NCBI GenBank assembly: GCA_005773095.1
Contig: SXHT01000363.1
Coordinates: 1-9,222 of the forward strand
Direction: 5' to 3'
Source: Planctomycetaceae bacterium
Lineage (GTDB): Bacteria; Planctomycetota; Planctomycetia; Pirellulales; PALSA-1355
DNA: 9,222 bases
The position numbers were made by a program, and so were the translations under genes. Of the stretch, positions 1 through 6,926 are shown piece by piece. Numbering within the stretch: the stretch's first letter is position 1; every line of letters starts with the position of its first letter. The notes beneath the pieces are model-generated. The model made no database searches. It was not told the origin of the DNA and worked only from the letters and a program-made list of their open reading frames with translations.

Positions 1-1
1 C

Positions 2-1147
2 GATCTCTATCGCCTCGAGCACGCCTCACTTGGCTTCGACCATGCCGATCTGTCGGCCGAAGTGCTCAGCCACTGGAACTTGCCGGAATCGCTTTGCTGC
101 GCGGCCCGACTCTCGTCGAAGCCGGAACGAATCGCGATGCTTGAACGGCCGGAACTGTTGTTGCCCGCCGCGGTATACCTGGCCGGTCTGGTGGCTGATC
201 TGGTCGTCGATGATCGGCACGATCGTTTCCAGGAATTGGTTCGCGACCGAGGCGACATGGGCAATCCTCTTACGGAGTTCGAGACGCTGCGGCTTTCGCA
301 CGACTCCTTGGAACCGCTGGTGGAGCGAGTGCAGCAGCGCGTTGATTCGCTGGCCGCTGCGCTTTCGTTTGAACTTCCCCCAGGCAACGACTACCGAGAC
401 GTTTTGGTGGCGGCGCACGAGCGACTGGCTCAACTCGCAGGCGACGCGGCATGTGCCGTCGCACGACAATGGCCGATCGCCGAACGGGCCGGTGCGGAAG
501 TGGCCGGGGTTTCAACCGCCGTGGCTTGCTACGTCAACCGCTATGCCGAAATAGCGGAAACCATCCGTCCGCGGCCGTTGTACGCGGCCGCGTCGCGAGC
601 CAACGCGCCGGCCCGCTCGGGCGCCGAAGGCGAGCGCCCCCATCCGCAGGACGCGGAGTCGGCCGGGAGTTCGCCTGAAACGAGGCTGCTTGGTCGGTTG
701 GCCACCGTGGTGGAGATCTGTCGCAAGGTTCGGCGCCCGCTGAGCTTATTGATTCTGGAACTACATCCCTTACGCAATCTTCCATTGACGCTGGGAGCCG
801 AGGAAATGAAGAACCTCCTTCGCCGCTTGCACGCGGCGGCGCGCGACGTGGATCATCCTGGCGGCGTGTGCGTGCAGCTTGCGGACGCGAAGTTCGCATT
901 GGTGATTGCCGATTGCGATCGCCGTGCGGCCGTGGCAATTGGCCAGCAGCTGGTTCGCGGCATGCCGGCCATCGCCGCCGGCGCACTCGATGTTGCCGGC
1001 GCACCCTCTTTAAGCGTGGGTGTGGCCAGTGTTTCCTCGCCTTCCAAGAATTTTCCGCCCGAGGATCTTTTGAGAGCCGCTACACGCTGCCTGGATGCCG
1101 CGGAGCTTTCAGGGGGCAACACGCTCAAGAGCATCGACGTGTATTGA
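2..1147 (+). CDS. HDOD domain protein with C-terminal degenerate GGDEF-like domain, 5' end outside window
   Basis: The reading frame is already open at base 2, so the protein starts upstream; 381 codons are visible. Residues 1 to about 130 resemble the C-terminal half of an HDOD domain (LGFDHADLSAEVLSHWNLPE, then a long helical stretch), a signalling output module related to HD phosphohydrolases but usually without catalysis. After a low-complexity linker (about 190-228), residues 229-381 follow the GGDEF fold: a beta strand LSLLILELHPLRNL, a LSVGVASV strand, and a final CLDAAELSGGNTLKSID helix. The place of the GGDEF signature reads ADAKF (294-298), so diguanylate cyclase activity is unlikely; a regulatory or binding role is inferred. 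The stop TGA is immediately followed by the protease gene on the same strand, suggesting co-transcription. The domain calls come from motif reading only. The full N-terminus cannot be assessed. Confidence 0.85.
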   Translation, partial: DLYRLEHASLGFDHADLSAEVLSHWNLPESLCCAARLSSKPERIAMLERPELLLPAAVYLAGLVADLVVDDRHDRFQELVRDRGDMGNPLTEFETLRLSHDSLEPLVERVQQRVDSLAAALSFELPPGNDYRDVLVAAHERLAQLAGDAACAVARQWPIAERAGAEVAGVSTAVACYVNRYAEIAETIRPRPLYAAASRANAPARSGAEGERPHPQDAESAGSSPETRLLGRLATVVEICRKVRRPLSLLILELHPLRNLPLTLGAEEMKNLLRRLHAAARDVDHPGGVCVQLADAKFALVIADCDRRAAVAIGQQLVRGMPAIAAGALDVAGAPSLSVGVASVSSPSKNFPPEDLLRAATRCLDAAELSGGNTLKSIDVY

Positions 1148-1168
1148 GTGACCGTCTATGCTGGTGGA

Positions 1169-2128
1169 ATGAGCGAACCGTCGAGAGCCGCTGAAGAACC
1201 CAGGATCGATTTCTACGTTCCGCTCGAAGAGCGGCCGATGCTAACTGACGACGACCTGCGTTCGCCGCAACGGCGCAGCTTAGCGCGACCATTGCTGCTG
1301 TTCGTGGCAACCTGCGCATCGACGTTTTTCGCGGGTCTTTGTGAATGGCCCCAAGGCGTTTATCTGCCCACGCAGGCACAAGCCCTGGCCCTTCTGGCTG
1401 GAAGATGGCAAGAAGGTTTGATCTATATGATCGCCGTGATCGGGATCTTGCTCACGCACGAGATGGGGCACTTTCTGCAGGCGGTCCGCTATCACGTCCC
1501 CGCCAGCCTGCCAATCTTCATTCCGCTGCCGGGACTAATGACCGGCACGATGGGTGCGGTGATTCTGATGGATGGCCGAGAGGCGGATCGACGGCAGTTG
1601 TTTGACATCGGCATTTCGGGGCCCTTGGCAGGACTGGTTGTCGCGGTGCCAATTATTGTTTGGGCAGTCTTATCGGGCGCCCCCGCACCGCCTCGCGTAT
1701 TGCTGCCTGGCGAATGGCACGTGAACGATCCGTTGATCTTCACGCTGCTGATCCGCTGGTTGAGGCCCGAGCTGCCAATCGGCACCGAGCTGGTAATCAG
1801 CCCGCTGCTGATGGCCGGCTGGGTTGGCATGTTGATCACCGGCCTGAATATGATGCCGATCAGCCAACTCGATGGAGGACACGTGATCTACGGCTTGTTT
1901 GGTAAGCGGGCTCACTGGGTGGCTCGCGGTTTTGTGTGTGCCGTGATCGCCGCGATGCTGTACTTTGACAGCTATAATTGGATCGTCATGCTCATTCTCG
2001 TGTTGTTGATGGGCATCGATCATCCAGCAACGCGGCATGACTCGGTCAAGCTTGGCCCGATGCGCACGGTCATTGGCTGGCTGTCACTGCTGATTCCCGT
2101 GTTCTGCTTTACACCGGTGCCGTTGTAG
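1169..2128 (+). CDS. Site-2 protease (M50) family intramembrane zinc metalloprotease
   Basis: This is a 319-aa polytopic membrane protein with both hallmarks of S2P/M50 intramembrane proteases. The zinc-binding HExxH is HEMGH at residues 97-101, inside a hydrophobic helix. The third-ligand motif is NMMPISQLDGG at 227-237, with D235 as the probable third zinc ligand. FDIGISGPLAGL at about 145-156 is also typical. Around six or seven hydrophobic segments can be seen (roughly 43-58, 82-96, 149-168, 209-227, 254-266, 270-283, 300-314). No PDZ domain is present; the layout resembles the EGY-like/short S2P branch rather than RseP. Such enzymes cleave membrane-embedded substrates such as anti-sigma factors, but the substrate here is unknown. 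A GTG at 1148, directly after the previous stop, would add seven residues; I prefer ATG 1169, preceded by GGTGGA at very short spacing. Start confidence is low, family confidence high. Confidence 0.9.
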   Translation: MSEPSRAAEEPRIDFYVPLEERPMLTDDDLRSPQRRSLARPLLLFVATCASTFFAGLCEWPQGVYLPTQAQALALLAGRWQEGLIYMIAVIGILLTHEMGHFLQAVRYHVPASLPIFIPLPGLMTGTMGAVILMDGREADRRQLFDIGISGPLAGLVVAVPIIVWAVLSGAPAPPRVLLPGEWHVNDPLIFTLLIRWLRPELPIGTELVISPLLMAGWVGMLITGLNMMPISQLDGGHVIYGLFGKRAHWVARGFVCAVIAAMLYFDSYNWIVMLILVLLMGIDHPATRHDSVKLGPMRTVIGWLSLLIPVFCFTPVPL

Positions 2129-2171
2129 GGAGCGGTTGGCAGGTCGCAGAAAGCAGTTGGCGAAGAAGTCG

Positions 2172-2816
2172 CTACTTGTTTAGCGCCACCAACATCAACG
2201 CAAGCAGCCCGCCGCCGATCAGCACCGCCGCCGTAATCGCCCAATTGAACCATAACTTGCCACGCTCCTCGAAATGCTTGTCTACCTTGGCGCGATGCTC
2301 GAAGCTGTCCTCATGACGCAGTCGAAACTGGACCTCGCAATGCGGGCAGAGCACCTCCTGGCCAAGCATGTCATAGGGCGTTTCCAGCTCATGTCCGTTG
2401 GGACAGGGAATATGCAACAGATCTTCGTCGCTCGATTCGCCATCGTCGACATGGGGTGATTCTCGGTCGACGCCTTGGGAGACATATGGCTGTTGCACGT
2501 GCTCCATCTGTGATTCATGAGCCGCTTCGCCGGTTGCCACCTGATCCAGGTAGGAGCCGAGGCCCGAATCTGCGGCGGCCGAATCATCGACGTCATGCGC
2601 CGTCTGCGACAGGAAGCCTTCTGGCTGCAAAAAGGCTGCTGGCGGAGGAGCGTGCAACGCCGGTTGCTGCTGCGCATAAACCGCTAGCAGCGCCCGGGGA
2701 TCGGCCACCGGAATCACGAACATCACGCCGCAATAAGGGCACTGGGTCTGCATGCCCATGTGCGCTTCGTCCCCTTGCAGCAAGTGCCCTTGCGGGCATT
2801 GAAACCGAATGGCCAT
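2172..2816 (-). CDS. Double zinc-ribbon protein with C-terminal membrane anchor
   Basis: This 214-aa protein carries two copies of a CPxGH...CPxC module. The first has C7, H11, C26 and C29; the second has C138, H142, C157 and C160, with the same spacing. Each probably binds one zinc ion. Between them lies an acidic, Q/A/P-rich linker (about 40-132) likely to be disordered. Residues 164-188 are charged, and 190-211 form a single hydrophobic helix followed only by ALNK, so the protein looks tail-anchored with the ribbons in the cytoplasm. The ATG at 2816 is preceded by GGGGAG at about 6 nt. It converges on the protease gene with a 43-bp gap and is divergent from the S1 gene. Such proteins are common in planctomycetes but have no established function that I know. 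No catalytic motif is visible. Confidence 0.85.
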   Translation of the reverse strand: MAIRFQCPQGHLLQGDEAHMGMQTQCPYCGVMFVIPVADPRALLAVYAQQQPALHAPPPAAFLQPEGFLSQTAHDVDDSAAADSGLGSYLDQVATGEAAHESQMEHVQQPYVSQGVDRESPHVDDGESSDEDLLHIPCPNGHELETPYDMLGQEVLCPHCEVQFRLRHEDSFEHRAKVDKHFEERGKLWFNWAITAAVLIGGGLLALMLVALNK

Positions 2817-2916
2817 GACAGGCTCCCCACCCAGATGCCGCCACGGAGTTTATCCTAGCACGACCCAGGGTGACTTGCCCACAGGCGACACGTCGGCCCC
2901 GGGGCCGATCCGTTAT

Positions 2917-2988
2917 CCGCCGTAAGGCCGGCTCTGCCGACCGCCGTAGGGGCGGCTCTTCGGGCCGCCGTAGGGCCGGCTCTGCCGG
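2917..2988. repeat. Three tandem 24-bp hairpin-forming repeats
   Basis: Three exact-length 24-bp units lie head to tail (2917-2940, 2941-2964, 2965-2988), all starting CCGCCGTARGG. Units 1 and 3 differ at two positions; units 2 and 3 differ at three. Unit 3, with the next two bases, forms a perfect 7-bp stem (GGCCGGC/GCCGGCC) around TCT. Unit 2 forms GGCGGC/GCCGCC using the first bases of unit 3. There are no spacers, so it is not a CRISPR. It sits between two divergent genes, about 115 bp before the S1 start. Confidence 0.85.
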
Positions 2989-3030
2989 CCAGAGTTGAGT
3001 GAGACCGCCATGCGAAGAAACGTCATCGTA

Positions 3031-3059
3031 TTGTACAGCAGATAATGCGCCGACTAAAC
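3031..3059 (+). promoter_or_regulatory. Weak candidate sigma70-type promoter for the S1 gene
   Basis: TTGTAC (3031-3036) and TAAACT (3054-3059) are separated by 17 bp, about 45 bp upstream of the chosen S1 start codon. They match the consensus boxes at only 3/6 and 4/6 positions. A GATAAT at 3041-3046 has no matching -35 box. The call rests on spacing and location only and may be chance. Confidence 0.2.
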
Positions 3060-3103
3060 TGATTTCATTCGCTGTATCCAAGGACCATCTGCTCCTGAGT
3101 TCC

Positions 3104-4570
3104 ATGATCACCGACGAAACGCAGACGACCGATTCCGCCTCCGCAGACCCTACCGAGCAAGGCGCTGCAACGACCGCTGCCCGGATCAAGATCGGCTCGC
3201 AGCGCGGCGGATCCACCCGGATCACCGAGCCGCCACCCGTGACCGCGCCGAAGCCGATTGCGCCCCCTGCTCCACCGACCGGCGCAGCCAGGCCGCCGAC
3301 CGAGTCGAAGCCCAAACCGCCGAGCAAGCACTATCCACCGCCCAACATTCGAGACCGGCTGACGCCCGACTTGGAAATGGAATTCGCCGACGCGGTCAGC
3401 GGCCTGCCGATCGACGAAATGCTTTCCGGCGATTTGAGCGGTTTTGAGACCGAGTTGGCGCCGGAAACCAAAGTGCAAGGCCGCGTCCTGGCCACGTTAC
3501 GCGATTCGGTGTTCTTCGATCTCGGCGGCCGCAAGCAGGGCTACATCAAGCTGGCAACGCTCCCCGAACCGCTTGAACCCGGCGCCACGGTCGAGGCGAT
3601 CGTCAGCCGCTTCGATGCCGCCGAAGGTCTCTACGAGCTCACGTTACCCGGCAAGGCCGTGGATGTGGGCGATTGGTCGCAGGTCTCTGAAGGCATGATT
3701 GTGGAAGCCCACGTCACCGGCCACAACAAAGGGGGCCTGGAATGCGACGTGAATAAACTCCGCGGCTTCATCCCTGCCAGCCAGATTTCGATGTACCGCG
3801 TGGAAGACCTGGCCAGGTTCGTCGGCGAGCGGTTTACGTGCGTCGTCACCGAGGCGAACGGCGAGAATCGCAATCTGGTGCTCAGCCGCCGAGCGATCAT
3901 GGAGCGCGAGAAGGCCGAGGCGAAAGAGAAGTTGTTGGAATCGCTGGAAGTCGGGCAGACTCATGAAGCCACGGTGCGAAGTCTGCAAGACTTCGGCGCG
4001 TTCGTCGATCTTGGCGGTATCGACGGCCTGATCCACATCAGCCAGTTGAGTTGGGACCGCATTCGCCACGCCAGCGAAGTGCTGGAAGTTGGCCAAAAAG
4101 TGAAGGTAAAAATTCAGAAGATCGACCCTCAAACGGGCAAGATCGGTCTCGCCTTCCGCGATCTTGCCGAGAACCCCTGGAATCGCGTAGCGGAAAAGTA
4201 CGCGACCCGCACCCGCGTGAAGGGCACCGTCTCACGGCTGATGGAGTTCGGCGCGTTCGTCAAGCTGGAGCCGGGAGTTGAAGGTCTGATTCACATCTCA
4301 GAACTCGCCCACAAGCGGGTCTATCGCGCCAGCGACATTGTCAGCGAAGGCCAGGAAGTGGAAGTGCTGATCATGAGCGTCGATATCGAGAATCAGCGCA
4401 TCGGCCTCTCGCTCAAAGCGCTCGAAGCCCGTCCGGAGCCGAAGAAAGACGAAGCTGGGCCGGAAGAAGAAGCTGCCACATCACCGCCGGCTGTCAGTAA
4501 GCGCACGACGCCCCTCACAGGCGGCGTCGGCAAGTCTTCAGGCGGCGACAAATTCGGCTTGAAGTGGTAA
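3104..4570 (+). CDS. S1 RNA-binding domain protein (ribosomal protein S1-like, four S1 repeats)
   Basis: This is a 488-aa protein. Residues 1-80 are a low-complexity P/T/A-rich, probably disordered leader. Four S1 (OB-fold) repeats follow at about 119-184, 195-263, 281-354 and 367-440. Repeats 3 and 4 are canonical, with the FGAFV and GLIHISQL/GLIHISEL cores; repeats 1 and 2 are more divergent (VFFDLGGRKQGYI, GLECDVNKLRGFIPASQ). The tail is charged, then glycine-rich, ending GGDKFGLKW. E. coli S1 has six repeats, so this is a shorter S1-like protein; binding to single-stranded RNA, at the ribosome or in RNA turnover, is the family role. The frame stays open upstream to a GTG at 2999, but that stretch has no protein-like character, so I chose ATG 3104; no strong Shine-Dalgarno precedes it. 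I did not assign rpsA because planctomycetes may carry several S1-like paralogues. Confidence 0.9.
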   Translation: MITDETQTTDSASADPTEQGAATTAARIKIGSQRGGSTRITEPPPVTAPKPIAPPAPPTGAARPPTESKPKPPSKHYPPPNIRDRLTPDLEMEFADAVSGLPIDEMLSGDLSGFETELAPETKVQGRVLATLRDSVFFDLGGRKQGYIKLATLPEPLEPGATVEAIVSRFDAAEGLYELTLPGKAVDVGDWSQVSEGMIVEAHVTGHNKGGLECDVNKLRGFIPASQISMYRVEDLARFVGERFTCVVTEANGENRNLVLSRRAIMEREKAEAKEKLLESLEVGQTHEATVRSLQDFGAFVDLGGIDGLIHISQLSWDRIRHASEVLEVGQKVKVKIQKIDPQTGKIGLAFRDLAENPWNRVAEKYATRTRVKGTVSRLMEFGAFVKLEPGVEGLIHISELAHKRVYRASDIVSEGQEVEVLIMSVDIENQRIGLSLKALEARPEPKKDEAGPEEEAATSPPAVSKRTTPLTGGVGKSSGGDKFGLKW

Positions 4571-4818
4571 TGGACGCCGGCAGCCTTGGTGCGACGAGAT
4601 TGCCCACGACAATACCTGCGTGATAGGGGGATTGGGGCTGCGCGGAAGGTTCAAGCCAAGCGAACGGCGTACCAGGGTAACCATCATCCGCCTTGACCCC
4701 GCCCCCCGATTCTGGTTCGATCCGTACCGATTTTGCAGACGGTTCCGCCGGTTTCACGTGACTTTGCCCGCCCCGGCGGCATCCAAAAGGTAGAGTCGGC
4801 AGGGAAGGCCGCACCACG
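4571..4818. other. Intergenic region between S1 and sigma factor genes, no recognised feature
   Basis: I find no gene, no intrinsic terminator with a T-tract and no clear repeat here. The last 20 bases hold AGGGAAGG (4801-4808), a possible ribosome binding site about 10 nt before the sigma factor ATG. The sigma factor promoter presumably lies in this stretch, but I cannot point to it. Confidence 0.5.
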
Positions 4819-5379
4819 ATGATTGCAGACGTTCGCCAACGGACGGACGAAGAGCTTGCCGCCGATGCAGCCCGCGAGGGGTCCGACGGTCCGGCTTTCG
4901 TTGCGCTCGTGGAGCGGTTTCGCGATCGTGTCTGGCGGATTTGTTTTCGCCTGTTGGGTAACGAACAAGACGCCAACGACGCCGCCCAGGAGGTGTTCTT
5001 GCGGCTGTTCCTGCATCGCAAGTCGTTCGAGGGGCGCTCCAGGTACGCCACCTGGGTACATGGCATTGCGGTGCGCGCCTGCCTCACAATGCGGCGCGGC
5101 CGATCGCGCCGGCAGAAACGCGAAACACTGGGCCCCGACGATTCTTGGGACCAGAACCAGCCGGGCCGGGCAGGCGCCGCCGATGGTCTCAAGCTCGACC
5201 TGATGAAAATGCTAGACACGCTTGACGAAGACGACCGAGCGATCCTGATTCTCAAGTACGCCGAAGGGCACGATTACGAGGAGCTGGCCGAGATTTTCGA
5301 GATGACGCCCAGCGCGCTCAAGATGCGTGTCAGCCGCGCGCGGGAAAAGTTGCAACAGCGGTTTCCCAATCAAATCTGA
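4819..5379 (+). CDS. ECF-type RNA polymerase sigma factor
   Basis: This 186-aa protein has the two-domain layout of extracytoplasmic-function sigma factors. Region 2 covers about 26-95, with the core-binding DANDAAQEVFLRLF helix and the RSRYATWVHGIAVRACL segment used for -10 recognition. A linker of about 30 residues follows. Region 4 (about 128-182) contains LDTLDEDDRAILILKYAEGHDYEELAEIFEM and the helix-turn-helix TPSALKMRVSRAREKLQQRF, which binds the -35 element. Length is normal for the family. It directs RNA polymerase to an alternative promoter set; the stimulus is not evident. A 74-aa gene begins 28 bp downstream on the same strand, where an anti-sigma factor is often found. No classical zinc-binding ZAS anti-sigma protein is present. 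Confidence 0.93.
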   Translation: MIADVRQRTDEELAADAAREGSDGPAFVALVERFRDRVWRICFRLLGNEQDANDAAQEVFLRLFLHRKSFEGRSRYATWVHGIAVRACLTMRRGRSRRQKRETLGPDDSWDQNQPGRAGAADGLKLDLMKMLDTLDEDDRAILILKYAEGHDYEELAEIFEMTPSALKMRVSRAREKLQQRFPNQI

Positions 5380-5407
5380 ATGTCCAATTTGAGACCTGAG
5401 ATCTACG

Positions 5408-5632
5408 ATGCCTACCGACCTTCTCGAACAACTTGCCAGACTCGATGTGCCGCCGACGCCCGTGGCCTTCGACGATGACCTGCACGAACGGCTAAACCGG
5501 TCGTTGACGGCGCAGCACGTCGTCGATCTCGGCCTGCGAGCCTTGCCCGTCGCCGCGATCGAGTTCGTCCGCGCGGTCTGCGGACTGGTGAGTTTGACGG
5601 TTGCGGGAAAGTTTCCCGAACGTAAAAAGTAG
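5408..5632 (+). CDS. Small hydrophobic protein linked to the ECF sigma factor gene
   Basis: This 74-aa protein begins 28 bp after the sigma factor stop on the same strand. Residues 1-35 are polar and look conserved in style (RLDVPPTPVAFDDDLHERLN). Residues 39-67 are mostly hydrophobic but interrupted by R44, E52 and R55, so they may form one amphipathic or membrane-associated helix rather than a clean transmembrane span. The end is basic (FPERKK). I have an impression of similar short proteins next to ECF sigma genes in other planctomycetes, but I know of no named domain. A role as a minimal anti-sigma factor or membrane tether is inference from position only. There is no CxxC or HxxxCxxC zinc motif. 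Coding-like base use and the operon-like spacing support it being real. Confidence 0.65.
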   Translation: MPTDLLEQLARLDVPPTPVAFDDDLHERLNRSLTAQHVVDLGLRALPVAAIEFVRAVCGLVSLTVAGKFPERKK

Positions 5633-5690
5633 TGCGCCAACACGCGGCGGGACCCAAGGGCACCCCCACCACGGCGGAATCCGCCTGTGT

Positions 5691-5822
5691 AACCGTTCAC
5701 GGACAAAGAGAGAGGGACAGGCACATTTTCCCGGGAAGCACGTTCCACAACCACCAAACAGGAGGACACACCTCTCTCGAATTCGCCGGGAAAATAAGCC
5801 GGTCCCCGGCCCGTGAACGGTT
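5691..5822. repeat. Nested inverted-repeat element (REPIN/MITE-like)
   Basis: The ends are a perfect 12-bp inverted repeat: AACCGTTCACGG (5691-5702) and CCGTGAACGGTT (5811-5822). Inside lies a second, imperfect inverted pair, 5714-5734 and 5786-5806, matching at 18 of 21 positions, with GGGACAGGCAC and ATTTTCCCGG in the left arm and CCGGGAAAAT in the right. The unit is 132 bp with no ORF on either strand that looks real. GGGACAGGCAC-type arms resemble REP sequences that I associate with REP tyrosine transposases (RAYT), which would act in trans; no transposase is in this window. No target-site duplication is obvious. Confidence 0.7.
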
Positions 5823-5847
5823 GCCCGCGTGTGACGCGTTTCGACGC

Positions 5848-5884
5848 ACCGGCAACCAACTAAGCGAAGCCGGCAGTTGCCGGT
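5848..5884 (+). promoter_or_regulatory. Hairpin in the leader upstream of the MscS-type gene
   Basis: Perfect 9-bp inverted arms ACCGGCAAC (5848-5856) and GTTGCCGGT (5876-5884) enclose a 19-nt loop. The right arm ends 36 bp before the ATG and 22 bp before the ribosome binding site. There is no T-tract, so it is not an intrinsic terminator. It could be an operator or an mRNA leader structure; no known binding site is recognised. Confidence 0.4.
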
Positions 5885-5906
5885 TAACACATCTCCCCGT
5901 TTCAGT

Positions 5907-5912
5907 AGAGGA
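5907..5912 (+). promoter_or_regulatory. Ribosome binding site of the MscS-type gene
   Basis: AGAGGA lies 8 nt before ATG 5921, one of the clearer Shine-Dalgarno sequences in the window, and it supports that start codon. Confidence 0.65.
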
Positions 5913-5920
5913 ACCGAGCT

Positions 5921-6787
5921 ATGGCCAATGAAGTCACCCGAACCGTCGAAACGACCGTGGAAACGGTCAATACGTCGCGGGACGCGATTGTGAAAAGTTT
6001 TACGGAGGCCTACTCCCAGATCATCGGACTCGCCCCGCGCGTGCTCGCGATGATCGTCGTCGTTAGCGTCGGCTATGTGATTGCCAAATTTGTGGCCCGC
6101 ATGGTCTCCACGCTGGCTGAGAAGATCGGGCTGCAAACCGCCGCCGATCGCAGTGGTTTGGCCGCTTCGATGAGCCACATGGGCATCAAACGCAATGTGC
6201 CGGCAATCGTCGGCGCGATTATGTTCTGGTTGCTGTTGTGCGTGTTCTTGATGGCGGGCTTCAATATTCTTGGCCTGGATAGTGTCACCGCTGCGATGGA
6301 AAACATCGTTGGCTATATCCCGCGCCTGTTGGTTGCCACGGTGGTGGTTGTGATCGGCCTGCTCGTCGCCCAGTTCCTGCGTGGCGTGGTAGCGACCAGC
6401 GCCGACCGGCTTGGCATCACCTACGCCGAGCATCTGGCCAATGCCATGTACTACGTGTTGGCGGTGCTCACGTTCATCGCCGCGTTCGACCAGCTCAACA
6501 TCCAGTTCGCCTTGCTCGAGAAGCTGATCCTGATGGCCTTTGGCGCGTTGGCAATCGGCTTCGGCCTGGCCCTGGGCTTTGGCGGTCGCGACGTAATGGC
6601 GGGCATCCTTGCCGGCTACTATGTGCGTCAACGCTTGCAGGCCGGCGACCACGTCTCGCTCGGTAACTTGGAAGGCACCGTGCGTGAGGTCGGACCCGTG
6701 GCCACGATTATCGAGACGGACGAGGACGGACTCCTCAATCGTCACAGTGTTCCCAACACCAAGATGCTCAACGAAGCCGTGCGCTAG
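5921..6787 (+). CDS. MscS-type mechanosensitive ion channel with duplicated TM-helix modules
   Basis: This is a 288-aa membrane protein. Two related membrane modules are visible: APRVLAMIVVVSVGYVIAKF (about 38-57) with the helix at 93-113, and IPRLLVATVVVVIGLLVAQF (about 133-152) with the helix at 174-192, as in proteins with the conserved TM_helix repeat. Residues 200-221 (KLILMAFGALAIGFGLALGFGG) match the pore-lining TM3 of MscS in glycine/alanine pattern. The segment from about 224 to 288 is the start of the MscS beta domain (RLQAGDHVSLGNLEGTVREVG...TDEDGLLNRHSVPNTKML). The protein stops there and lacks the C-terminal alpha/beta cage portion of E. coli MscS; shortened CmpX-like relatives are known, so this need not be a truncation. 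The expected role is ion release or osmotic gating in the inner membrane. A terminator follows at 6893-6926. Confidence 0.9.
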   Translation: MANEVTRTVETTVETVNTSRDAIVKSFTEAYSQIIGLAPRVLAMIVVVSVGYVIAKFVARMVSTLAEKIGLQTAADRSGLAASMSHMGIKRNVPAIVGAIMFWLLLCVFLMAGFNILGLDSVTAAMENIVGYIPRLLVATVVVVIGLLVAQFLRGVVATSADRLGITYAEHLANAMYYVLAVLTFIAAFDQLNIQFALLEKLILMAFGALAIGFGLALGFGGRDVMAGILAGYYVRQRLQAGDHVSLGNLEGTVREVGPVATIIETDEDGLLNRHSVPNTKMLNEAVR

Positions 6788-6803
6788 CACGCGATCAAAA
6801 ACC

Positions 6804-6868
6804 CATCCCTCCCCTCGCCCGCACCCTGGACAGGGTACCCGGGGAGAGGGGCCGGAGGTGAGGGGTGC
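6804..6868. repeat. C-rich/G-rich interspersed palindromic repeat, copy D
   Basis: A C-rich left side (6808-6827) and a G-rich right side (6841-6866) make an imperfect long hairpin. Examples are CCCCTC 6811-6816 with GAGGGG 6846-6851, and the inner ACCCTG 6823-6828 with CAGGGT 6831-6836. It shares GGGGAGAGGG with the copy at 8978-9014. It lies in the 3' untranslated region of the MscS-type gene, ahead of the terminator. Confidence 0.6.
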
Positions 6869-6892
6869 ATCTTGGCTCAAGGCGGAACCCCA

Positions 6893-6926
6893 CCCGAGGT
6901 CGCGCAAGCGACCTCGGGTTTTTTTT
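6893..6926 (+). terminator. Strong intrinsic terminator after the MscS-type gene
   Basis: A perfect 11-bp stem, CCCGAGGTCGC (6893-6903) with GCGACCTCGGG (6908-6918), closes a GCAA tetraloop and is followed directly by eight T (6919-6926), then GTTTT. This is a textbook Rho-independent terminator in the + direction, 105 bp after the stop codon. Confidence 0.95.

Noticed and set aside
2917..2988. CRISPR array
   Set aside because: The 24-bp repeats are contiguous with no spacers and there are no cas genes.
2593..3327. Long - strand open frame with RRPEEPPL-type repeats across the divergent intergenic region
   Set aside because: It overlaps two better genes on either side, and its repeat part is the translated 24-bp tandem array; no start signal or recognisable domain.
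5492..6907. 471-codon - strand frame opposite the MscS-type gene
   Set aside because: It is antisense to a clearly recognisable channel gene, is rich in His/Gln/Arg as mirror frames of membrane genes often are, and runs through the intergenic inverted-repeat element.
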